In this document: positions 35,352-46,822 of the stretch, piece by piece
Layout: each line of letters opens with the position of its first letter
Position numbering within the stretch: the first letter of the stretch is position 1
NCBI GenBank assembly: GCA_037953745.1
Contig: JBAKBP010000185.1
Coordinates: forward strand, 248,001 to 312,000
Direction of reading: 5' to 3'
DNA length: 64,000 bases
From: Lithodes maja
Taxonomy: Eukaryota > Arthropoda > Malacostraca > Decapoda > Lithodidae
The notes under the pieces: generated by a model
Database searches by the model: none
The model's input: only the letters and a program-made list of their open reading frames with translations
What the model was told of the DNA's origin: nothing
Position numbers and translations under genes: made by a program

Positions 35352-38209
35352 TTAGAACTCCAGCTTGGAGTGGTAATCAAAGAAGCACTCTAAAGCACAG
35401 AGTGCCACCTTGCACTCCACACACTCCATGGTTGACTTTTTACCTGGGTTCGGCCTCACCCTGCTGTTGTAGCAGACATGGCACCGCTTCTGCTGTGTTC
35501 TTCCTGATTCATTCTGAGGCAGGGAACCAAGCCTGTGCCTAATCAAGTATTGAGCACACTGCAAGCGGTCGATAACGGCGGGCCCAGGATGTGCCACTGC
35601 CCTCTGTGACGTACCATACTTCTCCAGGAGCTCCGTCAACACCTGCTTTTGGAACCTCCGCAGGCTATTGAACTTCAGGGGTGTGTTCACATTCCGAAGC
35701 TTGTATATATTGTATGCATTCAGAACTGACACGAGGTACGCAGGCAGTCAATGAAGCCTATCTGCATGTCGGACTTGTCCACCAGCCTCATGTTGATGTT
35801 GTAGTCCAGGACAGCATCGGGCTTGGTCACCCTGGCCTGGGTGCGGCGATCCACCTTGCCAGTCTCCACCATTTCCCCCTTGTGGATGGTGGTCAGGAGG
35901 TTGACCTTCCGCTGGTCGTGCCAGTGGATAGCCAGAATGGGCCCCGACTTCTTCTTGAATACATCACCTTTTTTGGTCTTTGGAGGGAAAGGTGGCATGC
36001 CCTTCCTTTTCCCTCGTACTGTGCCTACAGTCCCTGTCTTGCGCTCATGCAGGTACTGTGAGAGAGTGGGGGACGTGTAATAATTGTCCGTGTAGAGGAC
36101 GTGATTCTTATGGAAGTAGCGGTCCATCATGGCTTGCACCACTGCTCCGCCAAAGCCAATGAGGGGGTCCACAAGCAAGTCCCCTTCCTTCCCACTGTAG
36201 ACCAGGAAGTCCAGGACATAGCCAGTTTGGCAGTCGCACAGCACAAAGAATTTTATGCCAAAGCGATGTCTTTTTGAGGGGATGTACTGCCGGAAGCTGA
36301 GTTTTCCCCGGAACAGCACAAGAGACTCGTCAATGACGACCTTGCGGAAGGGCTTGAAGTAGGAGGTGAAGCGTTCTCGCATCATCTCATACAACGTCCT
36401 AATCTTCCACAGCTTGTCTGGGAGGTGGACGTCAAGGTTGGTGACAAGATGGAGCGCTGCGAGGATATCAAGGTACCGGTCGCGAGCCATATATTTCCCG
36501 AAGGCAGGGGTGGAAATCAGATCATTGGTGATCCAATAGTCAGGCAACCTATGCTTCTTGACATGAGGCATTAGCATGGTGAGTGCCAGGAACACCATGA
36601 ACTCTTTATGAGTCACTGGGGTCCACTTCCTCATGTGGCCCTTGGTCACCTTGCCCAAAAAGTGGACCTGGAATTGGTGCTGCTTATTTGTCTCTTTGAC
36701 AACATAGCCTACCACCTCCTCATCAAAGAAGGCCTCAAATAGTTCGTGTGGTGGAGCATTGGGGCCTGCAGGAAAATTGGGGGTAATGCCTGAACCCTCC
36801 AGTACCTCATCAAAAGCTGGCACATCAGGGTTGTATCCATCCCCATCAACTACGTCTTGCCACTGAAAAACGTAGAATGGGTCTTGTCTACGCTGACGAG
36901 GAGCTCCAGCTGGTGGCCCAGCACGCCCAGGGCCAACTCGGGAGGCGCGCGCCCTAGGGCGGCGAGGGCGTCGGCCAGGGCGGCGGGCAGCACGACGGGC
37001 AGCACGACGCCGGGCCAAGCGGATGGGTCGAGGGTCGTCGATGTCCATATAGTCATCGTCAGAGTGGTCATCTTGCCCTGACGGTGGACCTATGTAATCA
37101 TGGCCAGAGTCTTCAGAGAGGTGCCCTTCATCATCAGTGGCCCCCACATAATCTGGCGGGGAACCAGTGATGCGTGGGCGGCGTGCGGGTGGGCGAGGTG
37201 GGGAAGGAGTGGCAGGTGAGGCTGTGTCCCCCCGAGGTCCCGGGCTCCTTGGCCTGCGACGAGTGACAGAAAGCAATGATTCACTGTCACTAGGCCCAGG
37301 TATTGGTGATGCGAGCTCAAAGACTTCTTCAGGAAGACATGTTGAAGGCGGGAGAGGTGGGGAGGACCGTGGGGAAAGTTGCGGGGACAGTTGCGGGGAC
37401 GTATGGCTGGGGCCGGCCGGGGTGGACGCCGCGGGAGCCTCGAACAAAACTCTCTTACTTTTCTTAATTTTCTTCGTATATTTTCTACCTTTCCCCTTTT
37501 CGGCAACAGTATGTCTCCTGTCGGGGGACCTAGGAGGCAAATAGGCCGAAAGTGGGGGGTCCTCAACCCTTGGCAATGGTGGGGGTGGTGGGGAAGAATG
37601 CGGGGCATCCGGGTCATCTTGGGTGGCGTGGGTAGATAAGGGAGACAATGGCGGACGAGAAGGGTCACCACGCTGACCCTCACTCACAGCCTCATCCTCA
37701 CCAAGTATTTTTGCTTGTTCCCTAGCTGCCGCGGCCGCCTTCTCAAGTATTTTTTGCTTATACAAATGTAGCTTGAAAGGCGATTTACCTGGGGAAGGGC
37801 TTGGAGTCGTGTCACTTATGCGAAATTTGGTGAGTGACCTTGAACTCTCCCACTCACTCACTCTCTCAAGTTCACTGTCTTTAGGTAAACCAGCTTCCTC
37901 AATAACTGGTACATCACCTACATCACTCTCATCACTGTCATGTTCTCTCGCAAATCCCAGGAATTGCTCTTCTTTGTCACTCTCATGGCCATAATCACTC
38001 GACTTATAATTACTGGAGTCGTCACTGACTTCATCATCAACATTATGCTTGGCATCAGCTCGCTCATAAAGTCTCAAAGTCGTCTCAATACCTCCGGGAG
38101 ATAACACATTTAGGCGATGCCGTCGGGGTAAGGCGCGACGAACAAGCAAGGGCGTCGTAGGAAGCACGGTATCGGACACAGCGGAATCACTATTTGGCGT
38201 ACTGTCCAT
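35352..38209 (-). pseudogene. piggyBac transposase, one frameshift
   Basis: Start chosen at the ATG at 38209 (MDSTPNSD); earlier in-frame Met codons lack family resemblance. About 830 residues to 35720, then a frameshift at about 35735-35745 and about 120 more residues to 35352. A long acidic and proline-rich N-terminus (about 500 residues, longer than usual) includes an Arg/Ala-rich stretch. The DDE core follows: VIDESLVLFRG (first Asp), YTDNYYTS (second Asp) and RLVDKSDM (third Asp region), all present. The part after the frameshift has paired cysteines (CHVC, CVEC, CALEC), the C-terminal Cys-rich DNA-binding domain of piggyBac. Restoring frame needs one indel, so inactivation looks recent. 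Confidence 0.88.
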
Positions 38210-38406
38210 GATGGCGTCGGGGTAGATACTGTTGTTGTGGCGTCGTTTACGCCGGGTGGCGCCACCTACCGTCCCATGATACCAAAAATTTACGCGCGGC
38301 CTTCGAAAGCACGCATGCAAGCAATGGGCGTTCAAGAGCCCATCCGGGTTGCGCGGGCCGAGGTTGTTATGGGCGTTCAAGAGCCCATCCGGGTTGGAGG
38401 GGTTAA

Positions 38407-38443
38407 AGAAACTGACTGGAGCTTTTTAATTAACAATAACGAC
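38407..38443 (+). pseudogene. LINE-2 ORF2, short central piece
   Basis: Encodes KETDWSFLINNND, identical to LINE-1, between the piggyBac and poly(A) insertions. Confidence 0.88.
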
Positions 38444-38584
38444 CGTGTGTCCAGGCATTTTGGCTCGAACGTCCCTTGATTTTGGCCCTGTCACTCTTTC
38501 AACTATGGGGGAGGCACTCGCTATAGGCAGTAATGCCTTTTGCCTCCCTCAATCACATAGAAAAAAAAAAAAAAAAAAAAAAAA
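38444..38584 (+). mobile_element. Short retrotransposed insert with poly(A) tail
   Basis: About 140 bp starting cgtgtgtccaggc and ending in about 24 A; LINE-1 lacks it. The LINE target reads gac-ataaa-tacatc, so the tail has merged with a possible short duplication. Probably a truncated SINE or processed transcript; source not recognised. Confidence 0.7.
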
Positions 38585-40610
38585 TACATCTTGGAAGTTA
38601 TTCGAAACCACTTACCTAAAAGCAGTGCAAGACTGCATACCATCGAAAATATGGCGTCCAGGCCATAATAATAAGCCCAAATGGTGGAATAAAGATATTT
38701 CAAACTGCCTGCTTGCTAAAAAATTTGCTAATGATAGATTAAAATCCTCACAAAATGACGAAGAACGGGTGAAATTTGTAGAGCTACGACGCAAAGCCAA
38801 AAAGTTTATTAAGCAAAGTAAAAAGACCTTAGAGTTACATATTGCGAATCAAAGTAAAACAAACCCGAAAGAATTCTATAGTTATATCAGAAAGAAAAAA
38901 GTAGTTACTTCAACTGTTGGACCGTTAGTCGATGAAAATGGAGAATACACCAAAGATGAAGTACAAATGAGTAATGCCCTCAATACCTTCTTTGCATCAG
39001 TTTTTACAACAGAAGACCTCAGTGATATCCCTACACCATCGCCGGTTCAGATTGATAATTCAGATGTTCTAAGCAATATCGCCGTTACAGAGAGAGAAGT
39101 ATTGAATTGTTTAGATAAACTCAAGGTAAATAAAACGCCTGGACCTGATACAATCTCGCCTAGAGTTCTAAAGGAAGCTAAGGATGAGCTCTCCAAACCA
39201 CTGACATTACTATTCAATAAATCCTTGCAGTCTGGAACTATGCCTGATCAGTGGAAGCTAGCCAACGTAACACCGATATTAAAAAAAGGCAGCAAATCCC
39301 TACCCAGTAACTATCGTCCAATTAGCTTAACCTCAGTTGTATGTAAAATGCTAGAAACGGTCATACGAGACAGACTCGTAAATCACTTAGAGGAAAATAA
39401 CATACTTAAAGATACTCAACACGGCTTTCGTAAAAAACGTTCCTGTTTAACAAACCTCTTAGACTTCTTCCACGATATCCTCAACCTCTACGATGAGAGT
39501 AAAGCTGTAGATATTATATACCTTGATTTTCAAAAGGCCTTTGACAAAGTTCCCCACAAACGTTTACTGCTAAAACTAAAAGCGCATGGAATACAAGACG
39601 GTGTGTTGAAATGGATAGAAAATTGGCTCAGCGACAGAAAGCAAAGAGTAGTCATAAACGGTAAGGCATCTAAATGGACCAATGTAAGTAGCGGGGTACC
39701 CCAGGGATCGGTACTAGGACCAATTCTCTTTCTAATTTACATCAACGACATAGATGAGGGTCTCACCTGTACAATCTCAAAATTTGCTGACGATACAAAA
39801 ATTGCAAATAGCGTACTCTCAAAAGAACAAGTTGATGATATGCAACACAATCTAGATAAATTGTCATGTTGGGCCCAAATTTGGCAAATGAGTTTCAATG
39901 CGGATAAATGTAAAGTACTACAAATCGGATACCTAAATGAGAAAGCAAACTATTCGATGAATGGCACTCAGCTTAAGAATGTAAACAGAGAAACCGATCT
40001 GGGAGTAACAATATCGAGTAACCTAAAACCGAGTCAACAATGTTCAGAAGTTGTTAAGAAGGCAAACAAAATAATTGGCTTTATAGGCAGGTCATTTGAG
40101 CATAAATCCAAAGAAGTTATCCTAACCCTTTACAATTCCTTAGTCCGCCCTCTTCTGGAATACTGCGTTCAATCCTGGTGCCCTTATTACCAAAAAGACA
40201 TAAACAAGCTAGAACGAGTTCAACGTAGAGTTACCAAAATGATACCTAGCCTAAAGAACAAACCATACGAAGAGCGTCTTAGAGAATTAAATCTATTTCC
40301 TTTAACCCAGCGCAGATTAAGAGGTGACTTAATTCAAGTGTTCAAAATCATCAAAGGCATCGACAATATGGACTGTAGTAAGTACTTCACTATCGACCAA
40401 TCTAATTACACGCGGGGAAACGGTTGCAAAATTATTGGTAAATCTTTTAACTCACACGAATCTAAGAATTTCTTCTTCAATCGAGTTGTCAACTTGTGGA
40501 ATGGGCTTCCCCGAAACGTTATAGACTGCATCACCGTTGATTCATTTAAACTCCGCCTAGACAAATATCTTGCATCAAACCTGCGACTGACTGCGTTTGT
40601 AAATGAATAA
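38585..40610 (+). pseudogene. LINE-2 ORF2, reverse transcriptase part
   Basis: Open for about 675 codons. Contains TPGPDTISPRVL, SNYRPISLTSV, LDFQKAFDKVPH, SGVPQGSVLGPILF and the catalytic FADDTK, followed by the thumb block YLNEKANYSMNG and a C-terminal domain with RPLLEYCVQSWCP and FFFNRVVNLWNGLP. Stop at about 40608. This is the complete C-terminal half missing from LINE-1. Only the insertions upstream make it inactive. Confidence 0.93.
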
Positions 40611-40835
40611 CTTTATTTTATCCCCCCCTCAGTTACTAACCCATCTGTCCCCTACTAACTTCCTAATCCTGCCACGGACATTAGTTCCAGGGCAGTAATT
40701 CCCTTTCCAATGTTCCCTTACCCACTCTAAACCACTGTTTAGACACTTGATCCTCAGTGTTTTGGAGGACAAGCAACCTAGAAGGGTCACTAGATATGTT
40801 GTTGCTTGATTTCCTTTGTACTCCTTTGTACCCTC
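40611..40835 (+). other. LINE-2 3' UTR and junction
   Basis: C-rich untranslated sequence after the ORF2 stop, leading to an antisense RTE-like fragment. No gene seen. Confidence 0.55.
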
Positions 40836-41120
40836 TCACTTGGTCTCAGTCATTCCGCATACATCCAGCCTGTCATTCACTAACACTTCCAGGACCTCTC
40901 TCTCTTTTATGTCCTCATTCATGCCTCTTACATTCCAAGTCGCAATTCTTAGACAGTGCATGGTTGGTCGAAGTTCGTCAACATTAGGTCGGTCCAATTT
41001 CCGAGGCAGTTTGTTCGTTATTCGTTGCTGTAGATTTGTTTTTACGGGTGGAGGGTCGCAAACCCACCGACCTAACCTCTTTAGTCGCCTTTTACGACAT
41101 GCAGGAGGCACGTGGGGCAC
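40836..41120 (-). pseudogene. RTE-like LINE, start of endonuclease
   Basis: Minus strand encodes LRIATWNVRGMNEDIKE..VCGMTETK, the first conserved block of an APE endonuclease (the TWNV block and the ETK catalytic Glu). Truncated after it. Probably the same family as 43138-45225. Confidence 0.75.
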
Positions 41121-41207
41121 ATTCTACTCCCTTACCCCCATTGACTGAAACTTCAATCAATAATTTGAGTCCTTACAAGATCTTGAAAACCCTACAATCC
41201 TGAAGTT

Positions 41208-41322
<115 letters not shown>

Positions 41323-41351
41323 TGTCTAAACTATGATATGAGTTCCTTACC

Positions 41352-41522
41352 TCAGCCTAGGGTCGGTGATAAGTCGTGCTGAGTGAGTCCTGAGGCCAAC
41401 TGCTCCCATCCACTGCCTCCGCTGCCACCTAATACACCACCACCGCCACCTCCACTTGAGATTACCTCTGTCATGGCACCAACCTCATCTTGGGTCATAT
41501 CGAAGATTTCTGTCACACGCAC
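41352..41522 (-). CDS. Possible host terminal exon, unknown protein
   Basis: A 57-codon open stretch on the minus strand encoding VRVTEIFDMTQDEVGAM, then a Gly-rich run and WEQLASGLTQHDLSP, ending TGA. It is preceded by tttctgttttccgatttaaag, an acceptor-like sequence, and its other two frames are closed. A donor-like gag/gtaagg directly follows the stop. It resembles no transposon protein I know. It may be a host exon or a captured fragment; I cannot name the product. Confidence 0.35.
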   Translation of the reverse strand: MRVTEIFDMTQDEVGAMTEVISSGGGGGGVLGGSGGSGWEQLASGLTQHDLSPTLG

Positions 41523-41945
41523 CTTTAAATCGGAAAACAGAAATTAAGTTGATTAACTTATAAATTAAATATTCTAGTTCAGTTTCTTTTAGGATGCTAC
41601 CAATTTCATTTTAAAAATATTGAATTAACTAAAGTACAGTAGTTAATTTTTCTACACTGGAGGTACAGTAGACCAATGTTGCATTTACAATATGAACGTT
41701 AGCACCTGACCCGCATGATTGACCTAGTTATACTGGTTACAGACTACATTCAGGGCGGATGCCCAACCCCGAAAGGGGTTGAAATAGGGAAGCTATCCCC
41801 CCACCAAAGGCGGCTTTCTAGGGCCATTCCTAGCTGGTACTAAGAGAAAATTGGGTACTAGTTATGTGGTATCAGAGTGAGAGTTGAGCATTCTTTGCCA
41901 TACCCATAGCTTACTCTGACTGTTCCTTTCGCTTATGTATTTTCT
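41523..41945. other. Spacer, no gene seen
   Basis: AT-rich with no family-like ORF; includes a short block with a possible hairpin around ccccgaaaggggttg near 41768. Confidence 0.5.
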
Positions 41946-42280
41946 AGATCTCAAGTGGTGGTGTCTCTTATGTGGATTGACCTCTCTACTGCCAACCTAG
42001 AGGTTGGCAGACTGGGAGCCAAAGCATCACATTTTTCCCTTGCCCATCAACTTTCCGTTCATAATTGTTAAGGGGCACAGGGCCCTGGGTGGCCCTTTGG
42101 TGTGCTGGGCATTTCTACACCCTCCTCAGCCCCTCGCCTGGGAGAGTGGCTTCGGTTACCTGTGCTTTCTTAGTGGTAAAGCTGGGAGGATTCTGTGGGG
42201 GCACTTGGTTATGGCCTTGGCCTTGCTCGGGACCTTGGTGCTGTTTGGTCAGACAGCCTGGGGAACAACAACAACAACAG
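41946..42280 (+). mobile_element. SINE-like unit 1 with (CAA)n tail
   Basis: Starts agatctcaagtgg and ends in gctgtttggtcagacagcctggggaacaacaac. Similar over its whole length to 42301-42622. The final 40 bp resemble the 3' end of the Jockey-like LINE at 46823-47275. Confidence 0.7.
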
Positions 42281-42300
42281 ACTACATTCACATACATCTA

Positions 42301-42619
42301 AGATCTCAAGTGACGGCATCTCTAACGTGGATTGACCTCCCAATCTACCAAGATTGGAAGCCAAAGCGTCACAATTTTCCCTTGCCCCTCAACTTTCTCT
42401 TCATAATTGCTGAGGGGCACAGGGCCCTGGGTGGGGCTTTGGTTTCCCGGGCATTTCCGCACCCTCCTCAGCTCCCCGCCATGGAGTGGCTTCGGTCACC
42501 CAGGCTTTATTGTGGTCGGCGGGGAGGGTTCTGTGGGGGCGCTCAGTTATGGCCTTGGCCTTGCACGGGGCCTTGGGGCTGTTCGGCCAGGCAGCTTGGG
42601 GAACAACAACAACAACAAC
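42301..42619 (+). mobile_element. SINE-like unit 2 with (CAA)n tail
   Basis: Second copy, agatctcaagtgacgg to ggccaggcagcttggggaac(aac)n. The sequence acattcacat lies on both sides (42284-42293 and 42620-42629), a candidate target duplication. Confidence 0.7.
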
Positions 42620-42621
42620 AA

Positions 42622-42886
42622 CATTCACATCTATATGTTACTCCTAGGATTTTGGGTGAATGTATGTGTGTTAGGGGTGTGTTGTTTATGGTGACTTGCG
42701 AGTAGTATACGTGATCTCCTGTCCAGCTTGTGAGGAGGGTTGCTGTGGATTTGGCTGGGGCTAAATTGAGTCTGTTTGTAGTGCACCAGTCATGTAATGT
42801 GTTGAGATAGGGTTGAAGGAGACTTGTTGCTGTACTTACACTAGTTGTACTTACACTAGTTGTATTTGCGGGAGTGAGCATGCTCG
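42622..42886 (-). pseudogene. Jockey-like RT fragment J, downstream part
   Basis: Minus strand encodes LLQPYLNTLHDWCTTNRLNL and SPKILGVTY, blocks found just after the YADD box in Jockey-group RTs. It continues fragment 46186-46822 of the same strand; the two were separated by the CR1-like insertion. Confidence 0.75.
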
Positions 42887-43137
42887 TTAATTCCCGCCTC
42901 CTAAGATATGTTTGTCATACCGTGCTTTGAAACTATGCACTGATGGTGCAGACACTACCTCGGCTGGCAATTTGTTCCACCCACTAATCGAGTTGGTAGG
43001 AAATCTTCTACTTTTCAGATCAGATTTACTATTAAGCACTTTTAGTTTGTAGCTGTGACCTCTTGTTCTCTCACCTCCATCCCTCTCTATGAAGTTTTCT
43101 TGGTCGATTTTGTCAATACCTCTAACACATGAACACA
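42887..43137 (-). pseudogene. CR1-like LINE fragment K, C-terminal end
   Basis: Minus strand encodes RGIDKIDQENFIERDGGERT and GWNKLPAEVVSAPSVHSFKA, the C-terminal end of a CR1/L2-type RT protein (compare the WNGLP block of LINE-2). Continues 45226-46185 after removal of the RTE-like element. Confidence 0.8.
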
Positions 43138-45225
43138 AGAACATGCTGTGAAAGAGAAAAGGAGATGCTTCAAAGCATGGAAGAAAGGAGGCAGCAGGGA
43201 GGAATACCAGGCAGCTAAACGAACTGCCAAAAGAGTTATTTACAATGCTAAAAATCGCATTAAGGACCTGGTCCTCGAACAAGTGTGTAACACTGACAAT
43301 CCCAATGGGATCTTCAACCTAGCTAGGCGAGTTAAAAATGACAGTAGGGATATTATAGGTGAACAGTGTGTTAGAGATGATAATGGAAAGATTGTGTATG
43401 CAGAAAATGAAATCAGAGAAGCATGGAAGGTACACTATGAACGATTGCTAAATGTAGAGTTTGAATGGGATAAGGAACAGCTTAGTATCGAATAACCAAT
43501 ATCTGGGCCCCTCCTTTGATAGCACCAGCTGTAGTGAGCGACGCAATCAATAAAATGAAGGACGGTAAAGCTCCAGGTTGCTCCGACATTGTCGTTGAGA
43601 TGATAAAAGCCTCAGGGGAGATTGGTGTAAACTTAGTCACCGAGTTGATAAACACCATTATTAAAGATGAGAAAATCCCAGAGGATTGGCTCAAAAGTGT
43701 AATAGTAAATATATACAAAGGAAAAGGGGATGCGCTAGATAGAGGAAATTATAGGGACCTGAAAATGCTTGACCAAATCATGAAGGTCTGTGAGAGAGTC
43801 CTTGAGGGTTTGATCAGGCAAAGCATCTCTATTGATGATATGCAGTTTGGTTTTATGCCAGGACGTGGTACAACCGATGCTATCTTCATAGTCAGGCAGA
43901 TACAGGAAAGATACTTACTAAAAGGCAGGGATCTTTAATTGTGTTTGTGGACCTGGAGAAGGCCTTTGATAGGGTACCTAGAGATGTTGTACAGTGGGCT
44001 ATGAGGAAACTTGGTGTGGAAGAGTGGCTGGTGCGTGTGATAATGAAGATGTATGAGGATTCGCGAAGTTCGGTGAGGGTGAAGGGTGTACTGAGTGATG
44101 AGTTCGCAGTCCGTGTTGGAGTCCATCAGGGTTCAGTGTTAAGCCCCCTCCTCTTTATTATGGTCTTGGAGGCGCTGTCTAGAGTTTTTAGAGGCGGACT
44201 CCCGTTGGAACTGTTTTATGCAGACGATTTAGTCCTAATAGCTGACAGTATGCAGGATGCTGAGGCCAAATTCAGAGAGTGGAGAGAGGGCATGGCGAGC
44301 AAGGGTTTAAGAGCTAATATTAACAAAACCAAGGTTATGCATTGTATTGAGACGAGGCAATGTGGAAAAGAGCGGTGCATACCCATGTGCAGTGTGTGGA
44401 AAGGGAGTGGGAGTTAACTCAATTCAATGTAGCATCTGTCGATGTTGGGTACACCATAGGAGTAAGCACTGTAGTAGAATAAAGGGGCCCCTGCCGAAGG
44501 ATAAGTCAGAAATAGAGAAATTTGAGTGCGTAGTGTGCAAAGGCGAGCTTGTGTTAAGTGATGATCCTGTGGCTGTGAATTTTGGAAATGAGTCTTTGGA
44601 GCTGGTGAACAAGTTTTGTTACCTAGGAGATACCATCTCTGCCGGTGGTGGGGCTGAGGCTGCCACTGTTGCTAGAATTAGGTGTGGCTGGGGGAAGTTC
44701 AGAGAATTGATGCCAATCCTGACCATGAAAAGAATGCCTCTCCCCCTGAAGGGAAAGGTGTATGCCTCATGTGTTAGAAGTGCAATGACGTATGCCTCAG
44801 AAACATGGGCCGTTAAAGTAGAGGATGTCAACAGAATGGAGCGTAATGAGATGAGAATGGCGAGATGGATGTGTGGGGCCAGGCTACAGGATAGAATAAC
44901 AAATGTTGAGCTGAGGAGACGTTTAGGTATAAAGAGTATTAGCGAGGTGATGCGTACAAGTAGACTGGGATGGTATGGACATGTGGAGAGAATAGATGAA
45001 CAAAATTGGGTGAAAAAATGCAGGTCTGTGATTGTGGAGGGAGCTGCACCAAGGGGTGGACCGAGGAAGACCTGGGATCGGACTATACGCGCCGATCTCA
45101 AATCCAAGAACTTGACAAGTGAAGCAGCCCTTAACAGGGTTGCCTGGAACGCCGCCATTAGGACAAGAGACTGAAACTGCACTTATGTGTGGAACACTCA
45201 GTCTTAAAATGTTATGTATGTATGT
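43138..45225 (+). pseudogene. RTE-like LINE, RT region, inserted in K
   Basis: RT polyprotein remnant on the plus strand in three frames with breaks near 43495, 43938 and 44355. Blocks: MKDGKAPGCSDIVVEMIK, GNYRDLKMLDQIMK, QFGFMPGRGTTDAIF, DLEKAFDRVPRDV, GVHQGSVLSPLLF, catalytic YADDLVLIA. After the palm, a Cys/His finger (CAVCGKGVG..CSICRCWVH..C, about 44390-44535) is inserted, then YLGDTISAGGG and the C-terminal block to GGPRKTWDRT. A (GTAT)n run ends it near 45216-45234. The endonuclease is absent (5' truncation). Confidence 0.85.
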
Positions 45226-46185
45226 ATGTATTTGTATATCTGAATTTGCTGTCCTCGTTTCCTTCTCTGTTCCAGTGTAGGTAGATTTAATCTCTCGAGC
45301 CTCTCTTGGTACTCCAAATTTTCCAAACCCGGGATCATCCTCGTAGCTGCTCTCTGTACCCTCTCAATTTTGTGGATATGTTTCTTCATGTGAGGGGACC
45401 ACACTACAGATGCATATTCCATCCTGGGTCTTATTATTGCCGTTATTATTTGTTTCATGGTGTTTTCATTAAGATAATTGAAAGACATCCTGATATTTGC
45501 CAATAGTGCTAGTGATTCTCTCACTATCTTATTTACGTGACTTTCTGGAGACATGTAATCCTTAAATTCTATCCCCAAGTCTTTTTCTTTTTCTGCTTTG
45601 GGAATCACTTCATTTCCTAGTTTATAATCTTTTCTAGGTCTGTACTTGCTTTTACCCATTTCTAGAGTCTTACACTTCCCTGCATTGAACTCCATATTCC
45701 ATTTGATGCTCCATTCATGGATCTTTTGCAAATCTGCTTGGAGCTCAAGGCAATCCTCCTGGGTTCTGATCGTTTTAAGCAGCTTAGCATCGTCCACAAA
45801 CATGCTCATGTAGCTTGTTAGTCCCTCAGGTAAGTCATTTACAAATATTAGAAACATGATTGGGGCTAGGACAGATCCTTGTGGTACTCCACTCGTAATT
45901 TGAGTCCAGTTTGACGATTTCCCCCTTACTGTTGTTCTCATCTGTCTTCCGCTAAGGTAGCTCTCCATCCATTTCAGCAGTTTGTCTCCTACTTTTCCCT
46001 CATGTTTTAATTTCCACAGCAATCTCTTGTGTGGAACTTTGTCAAATGCCTTTTTAAAGTCTAGGTAGGCACAGTCTACCCATCCTTCCCTCTTGTCCAC
46101 TGTGTCTATTACTCTAGAGTAAAAACTCAACAAGTTGCTTACACATGATCTGCCTCCTCTGAATCCAAATTGTCTGGGTCTTGGT
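45226..46185 (-). pseudogene. CR1-like LINE fragment K, RT
   Basis: Open for about 320 residues: RQFGFRGGRSC, LDFKKAFDKVPHKRLLWKL, SGVPQGSVLAP, MFVDDAKLL (catalytic; Val replaces the usual Ala), then DLGIEFKDYMSPE and MEYASVVWSPH. 5'-truncated at the QFGFR block, where it lies inside Jockey-like fragment J. It is less related to LINE-1/LINE-2 than those are to each other. Confidence 0.88.
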
Positions 46186-46822
46186 GTGTACATGTGAGTG
46201 TTATGTCGTCTGCATAGGAGGCTATGTTTATTTGGGGTGTATTGGGTGTATTTATATCATGCATGTACAGATTGAAGAGTGCGGGCGACAGGACGGATCC
46301 TTGCGGGACTCCGTTTGGGACATTTCTGATGCTAGATGACTGACCGGCAAAAGATACGTGTGCACATCTGCCTGCTAGGAAGTTGGCCAGCCACCTTTTT
46401 GTGTTGTTGTGCATGTTTGTGTCGTAGATTTTGTTTGTTAGGTTGTGGCGGGGGATGGCATCGAAAGCTTTACTAATGTCGAGTGTGGCAAGTAGTGATT
46501 TGTGTGGTGGTCTGGCTGAGTAATTGCCGTCAAAAGCTCCTTGTGTAAGGTCTGTAAGAAGAGTGTTTGTGGAGTGCAGTGGCCTGAAGCCATGTTGTGT
46601 TGAAGCTAGGGGTAGAACGTGTGTGGTCAGTTGTAGTACAAGGCGTTCTATGACTTTGGAGGGGGTGCAGAGGAGTGTGATAGGGCGGTGTGAGGAGGGT
46701 AGTGTGGGGTCTTTGTTGGGTTTGGGGAATGTGATGATGATACCATGCTTCCAGATGTCTGGTATTGTGTTGTGTGAATAACTGTAGTTTGATATGTTAG
46801 TGAGTGCTTGTATGCCTTGTGG
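46186..46822 (-). pseudogene. Jockey-like LINE fragment J, RT upstream part
   Basis: Encodes IPDIWKHGIIITFPKPNKDP, HRPITLLCTPSKVIERLV, QHGFRPLHSTNTLL, DISKAFDAIPRHNL, NGVPQGSVLSPALFNLYM and catalytic YADDITLTC. Cut at TCTH by the CR1-like element. 5'-truncated where it meets the fragment at 46823. Confidence 0.88.

Larger units (their letters stand above)
32993..38402 (-). mobile_element. piggyBac-like DNA transposon
   Basis: 5410 bp between TTAA at 32989-32992 and 38403-38406; the LINE reading frame resumes exactly at the second TTAA. Ends: CCCTCCAGCCCCGG at left and the inverse of CCCCTCCAACCCGG at right. It holds a transposase gene on the minus strand, a satellite-like array (33340-34090) and a Tigger-like MITE (34255-35247). 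A doubled gggcgttcaagagcccatcc block lies just inside the right end. Confidence 0.92.
30296..40830 (+). mobile_element. LINE-2: CR1/L2-like LINE, near full length, interrupted
   Basis: Two-ORF non-LTR retrotransposon: ORF1 with an esterase domain and ORF2 with endonuclease and RT, the arrangement of CR1/L2-group LINEs. Three insertions interrupt it in this span (31607-32220, 32993-38402, 38444-38584), and DIRS copy C splits its 5' UTR. Removing the insertions leaves one colinear element matching LINE-1. The 3' UTR after 40613 has no obvious short terminal repeat that I can identify; its end near 40830 is an estimate. Confidence 0.9.

Noticed and set aside
36850..37081. Small ORFs overlapping the piggyBac N-terminus
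   Set aside because: Shadows of the GC-rich Arg/Ala-coding stretch of the transposase.
40816..41148. Plus-strand ORF over 40816-41148
   Set aside because: The minus strand carries the recognisable endonuclease block; the plus ORF is its shadow.
42543..42881. ORF with a run of cysteines
   Set aside because: The cysteines are antisense translation of the (AAC)n tail of a SINE-like unit.
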